The notes under the pieces were generated by a model, which was not told the origin of the DNA, searched no databases, and was given only the letters and a program-made list of their open reading frames with translations. Shown here piece by piece: positions 1 through 10,700 of a stretch of DNA of 23,974 nt. Origin of the DNA: Circinella minor (lineage: Eukaryota > Mucoromycota > Mucoromycetes > Mucorales > Lichtheimiaceae); NCBI GenBank assembly GCA_016758965.1, contig JAEPRB010000414.1:1-23974 (forward strand), written 5' to 3'. Numbering within the stretch: position 1 is the first letter of the stretch; each line of letters begins with the position of its first letter. A program made the translations under genes and the position numbers.

Positions 1-23
1 AAAAAAAAAAAAAAAAAAAAAAA
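1..23. repeat. Poly-A run at window edge
   Basis: An uninterrupted run of 23 A. It could be the RC of a poly-T tract, the tail of a retroposed sequence, or a contig-edge artefact. Nothing distinguishes these here. Confidence 0.6.
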
Positions 24-77
24 CCAAACACCTGAACACTTGCGGATAGAACGGATAGTCGGATCGGATACCATACC

Positions 78-166
78 TATCCGCATCCGCATCCGCATCC
101 GCAAATGCCTATCCGTATCCGCTCTTGTGGATGCGGATGCGGATCGGATGAGCGGATAGCGGATGA
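78..166. repeat. Hexamer array ATCCGC facing GCGGAT
   Basis: Four tandem ATCCGC units occupy 79-102. After a degenerate spacer the complementary unit GCGGAT follows (133-138, 139-144 and degenerate copies to about 166), so the two halves could pair as a long hairpin. The block is GC-richer than anything near it. It directly abuts the point where the gag reading frame on the minus strand stops looking like protein, so it probably marks a deletion or insertion breakpoint. Its origin is unknown: satellite-like DNA, or the end of a fold-back element. Confidence 0.75.
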
Positions 167-176
167 GATGAATAAC

Positions 177-1273
177 CCTACTTCCATGATATCAGTAGGC
201 CAATTAGTACCATAATTGCAGGCAAGTACTGGAAATATTTTTTCATGAACATTGGATGACAGAGACGAGACGAAGTCAAAAGTAAGATCAATTCCATTTG
301 TTCTTCCAGCTTCTTGTGCAAGTAGCAAGTAACGTTCAGTATACAAGCAGATGGACTCGTGTGACTTGCGGCGAGCAGCAAACAATTCGTGTCTTTTCAA
401 GAAGACGTGGAATGGATTACCATATTCTTTACGGATTTTGGTACAGGCGTCAGCCCATGTTCGGTTTTTATCTACTAGTTCTCTGCGGAACCAAGGAATT
501 TGATTGTCATTAAGACAGAGCCAGAAGAGTCTTTCCTAGTGGTTGTCTAAAGGTAAATTATGACTTTTCAGTTGTCTTTCAAATGCAGAGATGAACGATT
601 CGAGAGAATCATGAACTGGTTTGGCATTATCACGGATGGGGCCACTTTTGATTTGAAGAGTAGACATATTCTTAGGTACTAGGTTGTCTAACCTGTGATT
701 ATTTTCTTTAGCTGCACTTTTTTCCAAAATCTTTTGTGTTTCTACAAAAAGAGAGAATTCTGCGAGTGCGTCTTGTTGCTTCTTAATCAATTTGGCTTTT
801 TCTTCAGGTGTTGTATTAACAGCTTTAGCAGATTCAAGAGCTGCTGCTTCAAGACGAGCACGAAGCAAGCTACCAGTGTTCTCAAGTGTTAAAACTCTCT
901 CAGCTACATAATTGGAAGGTGTTAAAACCTTTTTGGTTTCACTACTAGGTGTTGAACCTGGTGAGTTAGAAATGGCTTTTGGTTTATCCGGTTTCACGGA
1001 TGTTTCACCTAATTTATCCTTTTCTATTTTGGTTTTTGGAAGGGTTTGCTCCCTTTCATTCATGACGATATCTTCATTAGTGTCAGGAACCGAAGGAGTA
1101 ATACCGACAGGGACAGGAACAGATGAACCAGGTTGGTTATCTGAAGAAGTTGGTTGGTTATGTTGAGCACTTGATGCATCAACAGGTACAGATACAGGTA
1201 AGTTATTTGAACCGTTAGATTCAGAAGGGTTGGATTGGGTTTTCTTTTGAGGAGACATGTTGGTAGGAAACAA
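177..1273 (-). pseudogene. gag: Ty3-type gag pseudogene, 3'-truncated
   Basis: The minus strand from ATG 1273 reads 245 residues to a TAG at 536-538. The same frame then continues through W- and R-rich capsid-like sequence (FWLCLND, IPWFRREL, TWADAC, YTERYLLLA) to about 177, where it runs into the hexamer array. The N-terminal 120 residues are low-complexity (P/S/T/N); residues about 125-190 are helical, and the rest resembles the retrotransposon Gag capsid fold. The TAG sits where W or Q would be expected, so it is probably a point mutation. A second ATG lies at 1258. The gene starts 23 nt inside the LTR at 1296-1708, as expected for gag. No zinc knuckle, protease or pol follows. Assignment as Gag rests on LTR context and capsid-like composition, not on a diagnostic motif. 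Confidence 0.6.
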
Positions 1274-1295
1274 TTGAATAATTCAACTATAAAAA

Positions 1296-1708
1296 TGAGA
1301 TAAATACGAGTAGTAAAATAGAAAGATGGGACTAAAGTAAATATAGTTGAGAATCTGTTTATTCCTGAAATAAAATAACTACTCTTTTATATCTTTTCTA
1401 AATTATGTAACTATCTTATTTTATCTGATCATGGCTAAACTATGTTTTATACGAATGGATGAGAGGACCTATTATATTTGTTCTATTATAAATATTAATT
1501 CTAGATCATTCTCTGAAACCGTTTATGACAGTTATTACTAATCTCATTCTTTCTTTGATGTTCCTTTATTATCCAGATTAATAATAAGAACGAATCAAAA
1601 TAAATAATAGTGTTTAATTGGCTATATCTTTTATCCTTGACGGAATGATGTTTGACCGATTATTCATGAATGGATGGAATATATGTGTTATTATGGTGGT
1701 TCACCACA
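1296..1708 (-). mobile_element. 5' LTR of truncated LTR retrotransposon
   Basis: This 413-bp block starts TG and ends CA. It recurs as a direct repeat at 17344-17755, where it is a solo LTR with a perfect 5-bp target duplication, and that fixes the LTR ends. The two copies differ by five transitions and one 1-bp indel. In minus orientation it lies just upstream of gag. The sequence next to it on the gag side (1274-1295) contains no TGG-type tRNA primer site. The outer flank is GTAGG; the matching 3' LTR is not in the window. Confidence 0.88.
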
Positions 1709-2362
1709 GGTAGGAATATCATAGCCAGAATGGATACCACAAAGAAAGTTTAAGACAAATAGCTTTGATAATAGTGCATAGACTACGTATAGCAAATTAG
1801 CTTTTTCCTATTCACGAAAAACCTGTTCCTATTAGTGAACAATATTCATTCCAAGTGTTAAAAATTAATGGCCAATTGTCGAATAATTCATGTACCATGT
1901 GTAATGGTGTAAGACCATTACAACGATATATTTAACCATAAGGTTGTTGATCTACATGCTTATCTGCGGAATACTAAGGATAGAGGATAGCATGGTTGAG
2001 CACATGGTTGGATATAGAAATATTAGGATAGTTATTCTATATAGAAATGTTGATCATTGATATTAGATATATATTAGTTAGACGTAAATTAGCCCCTGAT
2101 ATTTCGACGTATATAAATAAAGGGTTTCCTGATAACCAGGAAACAGTAATTCGTTTTTATCATATATATTCTCGAGCCCCTTTTCTTTCTACCAATATTT
2201 AACTATTACGCTTCCTCGTAAACTGGCTGATAGAACCTGATTGTAAGTATACAATAATCAGTCATGTGCTATTACACCATGTGTGAACAATTAAATGCCC
2301 TCATGACGAATAGTGAATGTCTCACTAACGAACAACTATGTATAAATCCCACAGGTCACTTT
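1709..2362. other. Gene-free stretch with promoter-like motif and hairpin
   Basis: No coding region is supported. At 2112-2119 there is TATAAATA, followed 6 nt later by a perfect 7-bp hairpin (arms 2125-2131 and 2137-2143, loop ATAAC). A TATA box with a short structured leader is the usual arrangement in a plus-orientation LTR, so part of this may be an old LTR, but I could not find paired ends or a target duplication. Confidence 0.35.
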
Positions 2363-2492
2363 GGTCACAAATTTCACTGCCAAAAATTTTGTCGGAGTCA
2401 CCACAGGTCACAGCCAAAATATATGTGTATTTTGTGTTTCTTATTAAGCAGAGCAATAAATACACGGTGTATTTAGTGTTCGGGTCACAAAT
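2363..2492. repeat. Candidate left boundary repeats of the Crypton
   Basis: GGTCACAAATTT occurs at 2363-2374 and GGGTCACAAAT at 2482-2492; the same core, GGGTCACAAATTTT, is at 5792-5805 on the same strand. In addition 2455-2482 is an imperfect inverted match to 5837-5866 (shared core GTATTTAGTG plus flanking AATAAA). The pairs flank the Crypton pseudogene on both sides, so they are candidate recombination or recombinase-binding sequences. Classical Cryptons lack terminal inverted repeats, so the exact ends are uncertain. Confidence 0.45.
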
Positions 2493-3388
2493 CATAGTGT
2501 TTTATATGTATTTTGAGTGTATTTTTGGTTGACTTCCTTTTTGTTGGTGACTCAGCATTCTTGCATAATGATCATGTCAATGATTCCATAATGTCAAAAT
2601 TAGAGATGGATTCAAACAGTTGAAAATAACATTCAAAATATATAACCATATATATATATATATATATATATAACAACAGCCATTCTTATCTTTTCTACGG
2701 TTTCAGCTCCAAAAACATATAAATATTTTTATTTTTATATTATTCTTCTCTCCATTCCCAAAGGTCATTGTTTATTTTCATTTATTTTATAATCAAAGAA
2801 AAAAGAATAGAAAGACACTTCCAGATTTTCATTGTATTATACAACCAACATGCATTAAATTGACTTTTGAGCAGAAATATTCATGTTCAGTTATAATGGA
2901 TTAATGGTATAACACAAAGCAAATACTCTATATAAGCGATCTTTGGTTACTAAATAGCACATAACTTTATCATATTCTTTTGTGATTTATATAACCTGAG
3001 GTGGGAAGCAAGATAATATAAACTTAGCTTGCCGATGTTGCTTTAAGTAAGCAATAAGACTTTTGATTTTATATTTTAATCAAGAAGTCAAATTGAATAT
3101 TTTAAGCCAGAGGGGCATTTCCAAAACATCTTAAATCGAGTAACCATATGTTGTTTCTATAAAATAAATAAAATATCTTTTGAATTAATGTTTGTAATTG
3201 TAATGAAAAATAGAATAAAAATAGGATAAAAAATGGAAAATAAGAAGGTATGCAAAAACTAAAAAAAAACCCATTGGGAAAAAAGTTATGCTGGTACAAC
3301 AAGGTTTGGAATGAAGAAATAATAATGGAAGTAAAAGTATAAAATGAGATAGAAGATGGAGTGGATATTGGCAATATATATTATATGC
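2493..3388. other. Gene-free AT-rich stretch
   Basis: I see no supported gene. It contains a (TA)n microsatellite at 2649-2672 and low-complexity A/T tracts; a possible 90-codon frame on the minus strand is phenylalanine/serine-rich low complexity and is not believed. If the Crypton boundaries are right, this is its 3' untranslated arm. Confidence 0.5.
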
Positions 3389-5666
3389 TTATTTGAATGT
3401 TTTGATTATGTTAAGGGCGGTAAGAGTGGTAGGATTGTTTGTTTTAAGATCCAGGACCAATTTATTGAGAGTCATGCTCTTACTCGAACGTACTCCTTCA
3501 AGCAATTGAGCTGCATCAACATGTGGTATTTCTTTTTGTTCCGCAATGGCTTTTACAGCTTTCACAATAAGCAAACGTCGACTAAACCGTTGTCTCATTG
3601 TGGTACTAGGTCTCCAGGCTGCATTCCATTTTTCTTCCAATTCAGAAACAGAAGGTAAATGGCTAGCAAGACCTACAGACCATTCACGCCATACCTCATC
3701 AACTGTTTGAATATTAGTATCAAGCTCGTAGCATGGAGGTTGGTGAGGTTCACTAGTAGAACTCTGAACGGGCTGTGAACTACCAGAAGAACTGACTTCA
3801 ACTACTGGTGGTGTTACTACGGATTCAACAGAAGCGCCACTGGGAACAAAACGGAAATGACCGGTTGTAAGACAATCAATTTTTTCATGCAAAGCTCCCA
3901 AACTTCGCTTGAGCTCTGCATTCTCCTGGCATAATGTCTCGAGCTCTGCTCGATGATACATTCCCATCTTTGTATCTATGTCATTGAGACAATGATTTAC
4001 CTCAGGTATGACATCTTGTATTTGCATGTGAGAGGGTGTAGGTGTTGTTCGAACAGCATGGGCTGAAGCTGCAGCAAATGAAAGAAAATCCTGTCCTTGA
4101 AAGATAGGATGATTAAACATAGGATGAGTTGGGTGCTGTTCTCGTAACACAGCTGCATCTTGTAAAATAACAACGCGCATTGTTTTCATGAGACGTAAAA
4201 ACCCTTGTGCAGAAATTGACCTTTCGGCATCATTTTCACTTTCAACTTTCGACAGCCAGTCGTCAACCTTAGGGAAGATTTTTCGTTGCAGTGATTCTTC
4301 TGGCTGTACCAAAGCATGAGGAAGCCAATATCTACCTTTTCCGGTAGGGAATCCATTGACTGCATGGATTGAAGCTCTTGATAGCTTCATTAGATAATGG
4401 CGCTCCATGCTTTGCATATTCCAGCAGCCATGTCGACGTAATTATTAGTCTTCTGTTGCCCCACACAATTCGGCATCTCGTGCACCTGATCCATGTCCAG
4501 CATGTGTTGTGTGTAAACTTGTAATATTACATTGACGAAATGCATGGACAATTGGCGCATTCATTGTGGTGTACGCCATTTGCTTTTTAGCGTCTTTTCC
4601 TTTCAACAACTTCAAGCCATACCAATCCTCATTCTTAGTAAATTTTGGGAACTTTTCGTTGGACATATGGAAACGATAAAAAAGATAAAAGGTGATGGCA
4701 CCAAATGCACATTCTCGTACATCCTTATGTCGAATTGTTGCAAAGTACATGCGGTTTCTATTGGCAAGAGTTTTACCAAAGTCAGAATGGAATGCAAGTA
4801 CAGGGCAGGGAGTGCTGTTCTCTTCGTCTTCTGGAAAATTGATTCCAAACAGGTCTGCGAACTCTGCAAATCGCGAGTTCTCACCACGAAGCATCATCAT
4901 GTGGTGCATTAAAAATGAAGCACAGTTTCACATTTCTGCTACTGGTTCATGATCACGGTTGGTAAAAAAGTATAAAGAGACAGCAACCATCTCACTATAA
5001 TCATAGCCATCCTGCAAAGTTCCAACACCACGATCAGTAAAGTTTTCACGGAGTGTATCTCTATTATGCTTTGCTTTTACTTTGCGCCAGGTGTTAACCT
5101 TTTGTCCACGTGGATGAGGGTGAGAGTTAACTCCAGCAGCAACTTGATCATGGTAGAGATCGATGACAGCTTTGATGTACTGTTGGTTACTTTCATAACC
5201 AAGCGCCATCGTTTCACCATCGTCTCGCTTGTGCTTTCTATTACCCGTTTTATCAACAACTTCCTTTAAAAATCGCAAACGTTTTGCCTCAGTGACAAGC
5301 TCATCAACCTTAAAAACATTTGGCTCAACTTCATAACGATAGTTTTCTGCACACCAATCCTATTCATTCACATTATTCTATTTAGATAAATCTTCGGAGC
5401 TACAGTATGACATTTAGTATGCTAGACCTAGACGCCCTAGAACTTACGATAAACAACTGTCTTTTATTTTTATAGTTTCTTTATGTGTTTTCACTTTGAA
5501 GCCTTTTTTTCATGGCAAGCATCTCTCCCGAGATTTCAGCTTCCTTGGCTTGATTTTCAGCCAATGCAGCAGCATGGGAAGACTTAAGATTGTTATTCGA
5601 ATCAGCATCTCGATTGGAAGATGAGGATGCCGATGAAGAAGTGTTGGAAGAAAAGTTACGATTCAT
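3389..5666 (-). pseudogene. Crypton tyrosine recombinase with GCR1_C-like tail, four in-frame stops
   Basis: Exon 1 is 5666-5448 and exon 2 is 5359-3389, joined by an 88-bp intron (GTAAGT donor at 5447, AG acceptor ending at 5360). All pieces are in one frame, 729 codons excluding the final stop. Stops lie at 5481-5483 (TAA), 4928-4930 (TGA) and 4442-4447 (TAATAA). Features in order: Ser/Asn-rich N-terminus; SAM-like core-binding part around WCAENY and VDELVTEA; DRGVGTLQDGYDYSEM; catalytic box I LRGENSR; HxxR region reading THAGHGSGAR, where the expected Arg is His; RRHGCW; MERHYL with the likely nucleophile Tyr; then a coiled coil and a C-terminal GCR1_C-like block (DEVWREW, SVSELEEKWNAAWR, RFSRRLLIV). 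Known Cryptons move as circles through recombinase-mediated integration. This copy cannot encode an intact enzyme. Confidence 0.85.
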
Positions 5667-5791
5667 TTTACTTAATCAATAATAAAAAAGAGAGTAATTC
5701 AGAAAAGAAAGACAAACGAAAAAAAAAAAGAAACTCGAATATAATTAATTATAAAACTCAGGAACTCAAAGTTAAAAATGAGTATTACAGT

Positions 5792-5866
5792 GGGTCACAA
5801 ATTTTGCTGGTGACCTGAGTTATAACCCAGCATGGGCGACCACTAAATACGCACTCTGTGTTTATT
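5792..5866. repeat. Candidate right boundary repeats of the Crypton
   Basis: GGGTCACAAATTTT at 5792-5805 directly repeats the motif at 2363 and 2482. The segment 5837-5866 is the inverted partner of 2455-2482 (30 versus 28 nt with a 2-nt gap). They lie about 125-200 bp upstream of the Crypton start codon, which suits an element end. The 5667-5791 part between is likely the leader. Confidence 0.45.
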
Positions 5867-6359
5867 GACCAATAAAAATTTGGGCAGTAGTGAAAATACA
5901 GGTGTCCTTGTGGCGAATAATTAACCTGCTCTTAAGCGAAAGTCGTGATGGTCATGCATGAAAAATTTTTATTTCCAATCGCGAATAATTTACATCCCAT
6001 AAGTAAAAAATTTAGTGGCCCCAAGTGAAAACCCCACCAGCCCGAAATTCAAAAAATTACAACCCATAAGCAGAAGATTTGACCTCCTGTGTCGGTAATT
6101 GGATGCAAAATCCTGTATCTATATAATAATATACAATAATATCCATCCTCAAAGGATAGGAAATATAAAATAGAAACATATATAATTACTCACATCAAAT
6201 TAGAAATAATAATTATCATTCATTCTTTTTATCAATATCTTTTATAATCAATTCGTAATAAAAGACTTATAAGATTCTCACAATATTTATTCTTGTTATC
6301 CATTTAAATTCTATTCTATTTAACCATTTACTTTATTTATATATTCTATTCACTATATC
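5867..6359. other. Gene-free stretch
   Basis: No gene seen. The first 250 bp repeats short phrases on the theme of cataagtaaaa and gcgaataattaa, suggesting degenerate repeat DNA; the rest is low-complexity A/T. Confidence 0.4.
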
Positions 6360-6578
6360 TCACAGAGGATGCTGATTATTTTCAGATAAAATATTTTGAC
6401 TTTGTTGTTGTGCAGCTTTGACTGCTAAGGCCAAACGCATTGCATCATCGGTTGTTAAGGGGAAACGTGTCATAACTTGAAGACGAATAGTAGGTTGTAA
6501 CCCACATTGGAATCGATCCAGCACTTCTTCATCCACCATTAATGGTACTGAAGACTAGGCTGCTTGAAATTGTGATAT
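6360..6578 (-). pseudogene. Retrotransposon gag fragment (C-terminal capsid)
   Basis: Minus-strand reading from 6578 to a TGA at 6360-6362 gives about 70 residues with the usual Gag order: ISQFQAA, a TAG stop at 6555-6557, then PLMVDEEVLDRFQCGL, PTIRLQVM, PLTTDDAMRLALAV and a Gln-rich tail. The pattern of F-x-x-GL, an R/V pair and a later (D/E)AM-x-x-A is typical of the retrotransposon Gag family. It is unlike the other two gags in the window. It has no start and directly abuts the LTR-like block at 6579, so it is a remnant cut by that insertion or by deletion. Confidence 0.6.
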
Positions 6579-7127
6579 TGTTACGTCCCGTTTGGATCGT
6601 AATTAATAAAATAAAAAGAAAATATAAGAAATTCCGAGTAAAAGACTCAAGGAATAAGGAAAGTTATATCAATAACTTAATCAATAAAAAGAAAAATAAA
6701 TAAAAGGGCGGTTTTTATAACCAGCAAATTCAACCGATCAAATAGTCGGGAAAAGAGTTTATTTCAATAAAAATGAAAGAGAGTGAACTAATTGTTATCT
6801 TGTTTGAAAGGAAGAAACTATCCTTTTTATACTAATTATTTGACTATCTAACTCCTTAATTCGAATCTTATTTCAGGTGGAATCGAATCCAATTTCAGGT
6901 AAAATCGAATACAATTTCAGGTAAAAACGGATCTTATTGGTTACGGTTAAATTTAGTTATTACTGCTTGTAAAACGGTTGATATTTATTTAGAATAATAA
7001 TAATGATAATGATGATAATGATAAAAAGATGATAAGAATAAATAAATAAATAAATAAAAAAATATAAGGGATATATATATATATATATATAAAAAAAACT
7101 AAGAGATAAAAAAAAAAGGATGTAACA
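6579..7127. mobile_element. LTR-like block with TGTTAC...GTAACA ends
   Basis: The block begins TGTTACGTCC and ends GGATGTAACA, which are inverted at 9 of 10 positions, the typical shape of LTR ends. It is 549 bp, AT-rich, and holds a 22-bp tandem repeat and microsatellites. No second copy, primer site or matching target duplication was found (flanks GATAT and GTATG), so orientation is unknown and the call is tentative. It replaces the upstream part of the gag fragment. Confidence 0.4.
6870..6935. repeat. Three 22-bp tandem repeats
   Basis: Units start at 6870, 6892 and 6914, each with the core ATTTCAGGT followed by an A- or G-rich stretch and CGAAT or CGGAT. They lie inside the LTR-like block, where such direct repeats often act as enhancer or terminator-type elements; function here is not shown. 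Confidence 0.75.
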
Positions 7128-7701
7128 GTATGTAGTTTGCTACAGTACACTGTGGGAAGTACTTTAGTTATAAAACCGGTTAGATATAGTTAGTAATGGT
7201 GAAAAAACGGTTGATTTTTTTTATTAACCGAAAAAAAGGGTAATAAAAGGGATATTGTTGGTGAATATTTAAGGTGCAAAAATATATATTAGTTATAAAT
7301 GGGAAAAATGGGACAAATAAGGTGACAAGGTTACTGAAGGGTAATGAAGTGGGTAATTTTGGTAATTGTACTTTAACCAATATTTATATGTTTTTTCACT
7401 AGATTTATCTATTTATTAAAAATGGGTAAACTGGGGTCAATTTTTCAACCCATATTACCATATTTTTAACTATATTTTCCCTTGGGTGGATTTTTGGGTA
7501 TTTTAGCTTATAAATTGGAAAACTACTTTTTAACCTTTTTATTTTATATTTTTAACCATAATTCTATCATGAGGTTAATTACTGAGTAAATTTCGTGATT
7601 TTAAAGGAACTTTTTTTATAACCATTATTTTCCAGAAACTATCCTTTAAAATCCACATCTTGTATTTATTCAGTTTTTTTTATTAAACAAAAGCAGTCTA
7701 A
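7128..7701. other. Gene-free stretch downstream of the Tnp2 gene
   Basis: No gene seen. It is rich in GGGTAA/TTACCC and GGTTA/TAACC phrases, and 7186-7211 forms an imperfect hairpin CGGTT...AACCG. GTGGATTTTT at 7486-7495 recurs inverted at 12946-12955, on the far side of the Tnp2 gene pair. This may be the terminal region of that transposon. Confidence 0.35.
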
Positions 7702-10700
7702 CTATATTTTTGAGCTATCCAAATATTTGTGTTTAAACATGGTAGGGTAAATATAATAATATTTGTTACCATTTAATAGTGATTGCAATTCCATTGCCCC
7801 ACAATCTAAATAACTTGCGTCGGTGACGTAAAATCGTTGTCGCGAATGACTTCCCGCTGGAATATTGGTGGATGGTGTAGATGCTGTGTCAAGTTCAAGA
7901 CGGGTAAATACCAATATACGCTGCCTTCCATTTTGAATATGACTAAATAATAAACAAATTTGACCAAATGTATCACCCCATTCAAGTCGTTTAGTACTTT
8001 GTCTTCCTCTTTTAGCACGTACATCAAATGGCAATGTAAGTTTGACGAATTTTTTATTATCCTTTGATCCTTGACGTGTTTTGGTTGAAAAAATATGACC
8101 TCGTACTGTCAATTCTGATCCAACATGTATCACATCCTCAAGTTCGGTACAATTAACATCATGTCGTGCATAAAACGCAATAATCTGCTCCTTTAGTCCT
8201 TTATAATTACCAACATCAAGTCTCTCAATAGAAGTACGATGGATATTTGAAAGAAACATATTTTCATTTTCATCATCCATCGGTATCATAATTGATTCAG
8301 GTTCTGTAGTTGATGCTGGTATTGAATTATTACTTTGTTGATTTTCCATCGATACATATTGTTGTCGATAAAATTGGGATGTAAGTGTCATATCAATCAT
8401 AGCATTACATGCACTAGCTGCAGGTTTTGATGTGGATCGTATACGCGCTTTTAATAATCCATTCAATCTTTCATTTGGGCGTGCGCTAAATAACCTCAGA
8501 GGTCCATAGAGTTCGATTAATTCAGGTACATGTGTCAAATAGTGCTGATTGATAGTAAAGGCATTAACAGGCAGATGTGCTGCAAGAAACTTGTGCCATA
8601 TTTCTATAGAACTATAAATTAAGCTGATGAATTAGTAACTATATAAAACTTTCTCCTAACTATACCAGAACATGTGCCTTTTAATATCTGCAATATCATC
8701 TACTGTAATTTCATATTGTAATATCAAATCATAAGCCTTCGACAAAGCTACCAGTCCTTTTTTTGCCTCTTGTAAATGTTGTGTATTTTTTTTCTTTTCT
8801 TCTTTTGCTTGTTGTTGCTGTTTGTCAAGCAATTCAATTACTAATGTCGGAACCGCATATCTCATAAACATGATCCAATCCACGGCTCGAGCATATTTTG
8901 TTTGTTTTTCCAGGTCTATATATAAGATAGCCAATCAGTTAGGATCACTGATATGCATAAAATCATAATTTAGATTATGAATCAATACTAACTAATAAAG
9001 GATCCATCAAATGTCGCTGGTACATCTCGATTTGCCTCCACCAATGCCAGACCGAGTTGTTTCCGATATTTGTTCTTTAAAGCCAATATATCATTTTTTC
9101 CATATTTGCCTGCGAGCATTTCCCAAACCTGATGAGCAATGTTATGCCCCAACATATGTAGTTCATCGATAACAAAATGGTATGGCGTAGTAAATGACTT
9201 CAATTTTGCAATTGGTGTGGTTTTTTTCAAACCACGTTTCTAATACACAGTATACATCGAGTTATTGCAAATTAATTGTAATTTTAAAGCGAACTGCCTG
9301 AGCTGATTTAGCTACTACCTTTTTGGAACCTTTTCTAAACGAGGATGTTTTTCATAATCTTGGTAAGGTACCACTAGATGGAGGAAAATATATTCCTCCA
9401 CGCTCACCTCGAACACCTTTAATCACACATAAACGACAGCCAAAATAACTTGAGTGACTATGTCCAATTATATCCCCTAGACCAATAATATCACCTCCAG
9501 TGAGAATCAAATGTACCCTTGAGTGAAATTTTTGTCCATCCGGTGCCGTTACAACCATTCCTTCATTTTGTAGTACTGTGAGTTCATTATAGATAGGCTG
9601 TAACATGTTGTTGATATCTTTCGGTTTCTGAGGTCCAGGTAAAGTCGCCAAAAGAAGTAAATTTTCTTTTTTATACCTAAATAGTTTCATAATGTTAATA
9701 ACCATCGTAGAAATATATATAATTGTAATATATAACATATTAGAATATAGCTTATATATATACCTTTCCTCAAGTGGTAAATTAAGTATTACGGCCATGA
9801 CAAGGGTAACAGTATACGATCGTCTTTTGAAAATATTAAAACCATCGGAAAACAGTCCTATTGCAATATCAAGTGGATTGACAAATAGGTTTTCATGAAT
9901 AGATCGATAATAATTTCCATCAAACACATCTCTGCGAGTTGATCCACCATCAATCCGTTTCCATCGATATTCCAACATTTCTCGTAATTCTGGAGTTTGG
10001 AAGTATGATCCAAGTTGTTTTGAGAGTGGAATCATTTGTGTTGTGGCTCGAGGGATCAGTTTTCCTTTTCTAGTTTCTTTGTGTCGTGGGGTGTTACAAT
10101 CTGGACAAGTAGTTGATTCATCATCACCAAGGTACAAATGACAACCATTTTCACAAATATCATAGCTATCAGCAGTAACAGGACATGTTGACTTTAATAA
10201 ATTCTTTGACCGGAACTGGGTTAATAAAGGGGTTTGCTCTAACGGTTGAATATAAAAAAATAACTAGTAAATCAGGAACACAAATATATTCGGCAAACCC
10301 ACAACAAGCGAACGTTATCATAAAAAAAAACCTTACCAAATTCAGGATCCATAATAAAGTTGTTAATCCAACCAATCACACCATCAATTTGGTTACGGCC
10401 AAGACCTAGGTCTTTTGCAGTAGTATAGAACTCCACACTTTTTCTTTGAGTAAAATCAGTTGTCGCATACGCAGGAATCTCAACTTCAACAGGCACATCA
10501 TCATCATCGGTTGTATAATCAGAACTAGAGCTATTATTCTCATCATTACTGCTATCATTACTGCTATCATCATCGATATCATTACTATTATCGCTGCTAC
10601 TGCTGCTGGTGGTACTCCTCCAAATGTTGCTTTGTGGGCTTCCTTCAAAAAACTGCTCTTCTACTCCTGACATTGGATCGTCAAAATCTTCATAATCCCA

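Noticed and set aside
695..1166. Plus-strand ORFs opposite the first gag
   Set aside because: They are antisense shadows of the gag frame and lack protein-like features.
3102..3374. 90-aa Phe/Ser-rich minus-strand ORF
   Set aside because: It is the low-complexity translation of A/T tracts, with no domain and no context.
4532..5269. Plus-strand ORFs opposite the Crypton
   Set aside because: They are antisense shadows; the minus strand shows clear recombinase motifs in one continuous frame.
6579..7127. Complete solo LTR with target duplication
   Set aside because: The flanks GATAT and GTATG do not match and no second copy is present, so it is kept only as an LTR-like block.
9352..9380. Frameshift in the transposase near 9370
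   Set aside because: Keeping the original frame past the TGA reaches a phase-0 donor at 9318 and joins correctly to the next exon, so a single nonsense codon suffices.
10406..10670. Ile/Met-rich ORFs on both strands at 10406-10670
   Set aside because: They are alternative frames of the Ser/Asp-repeat region in exon 2 of the transposase.
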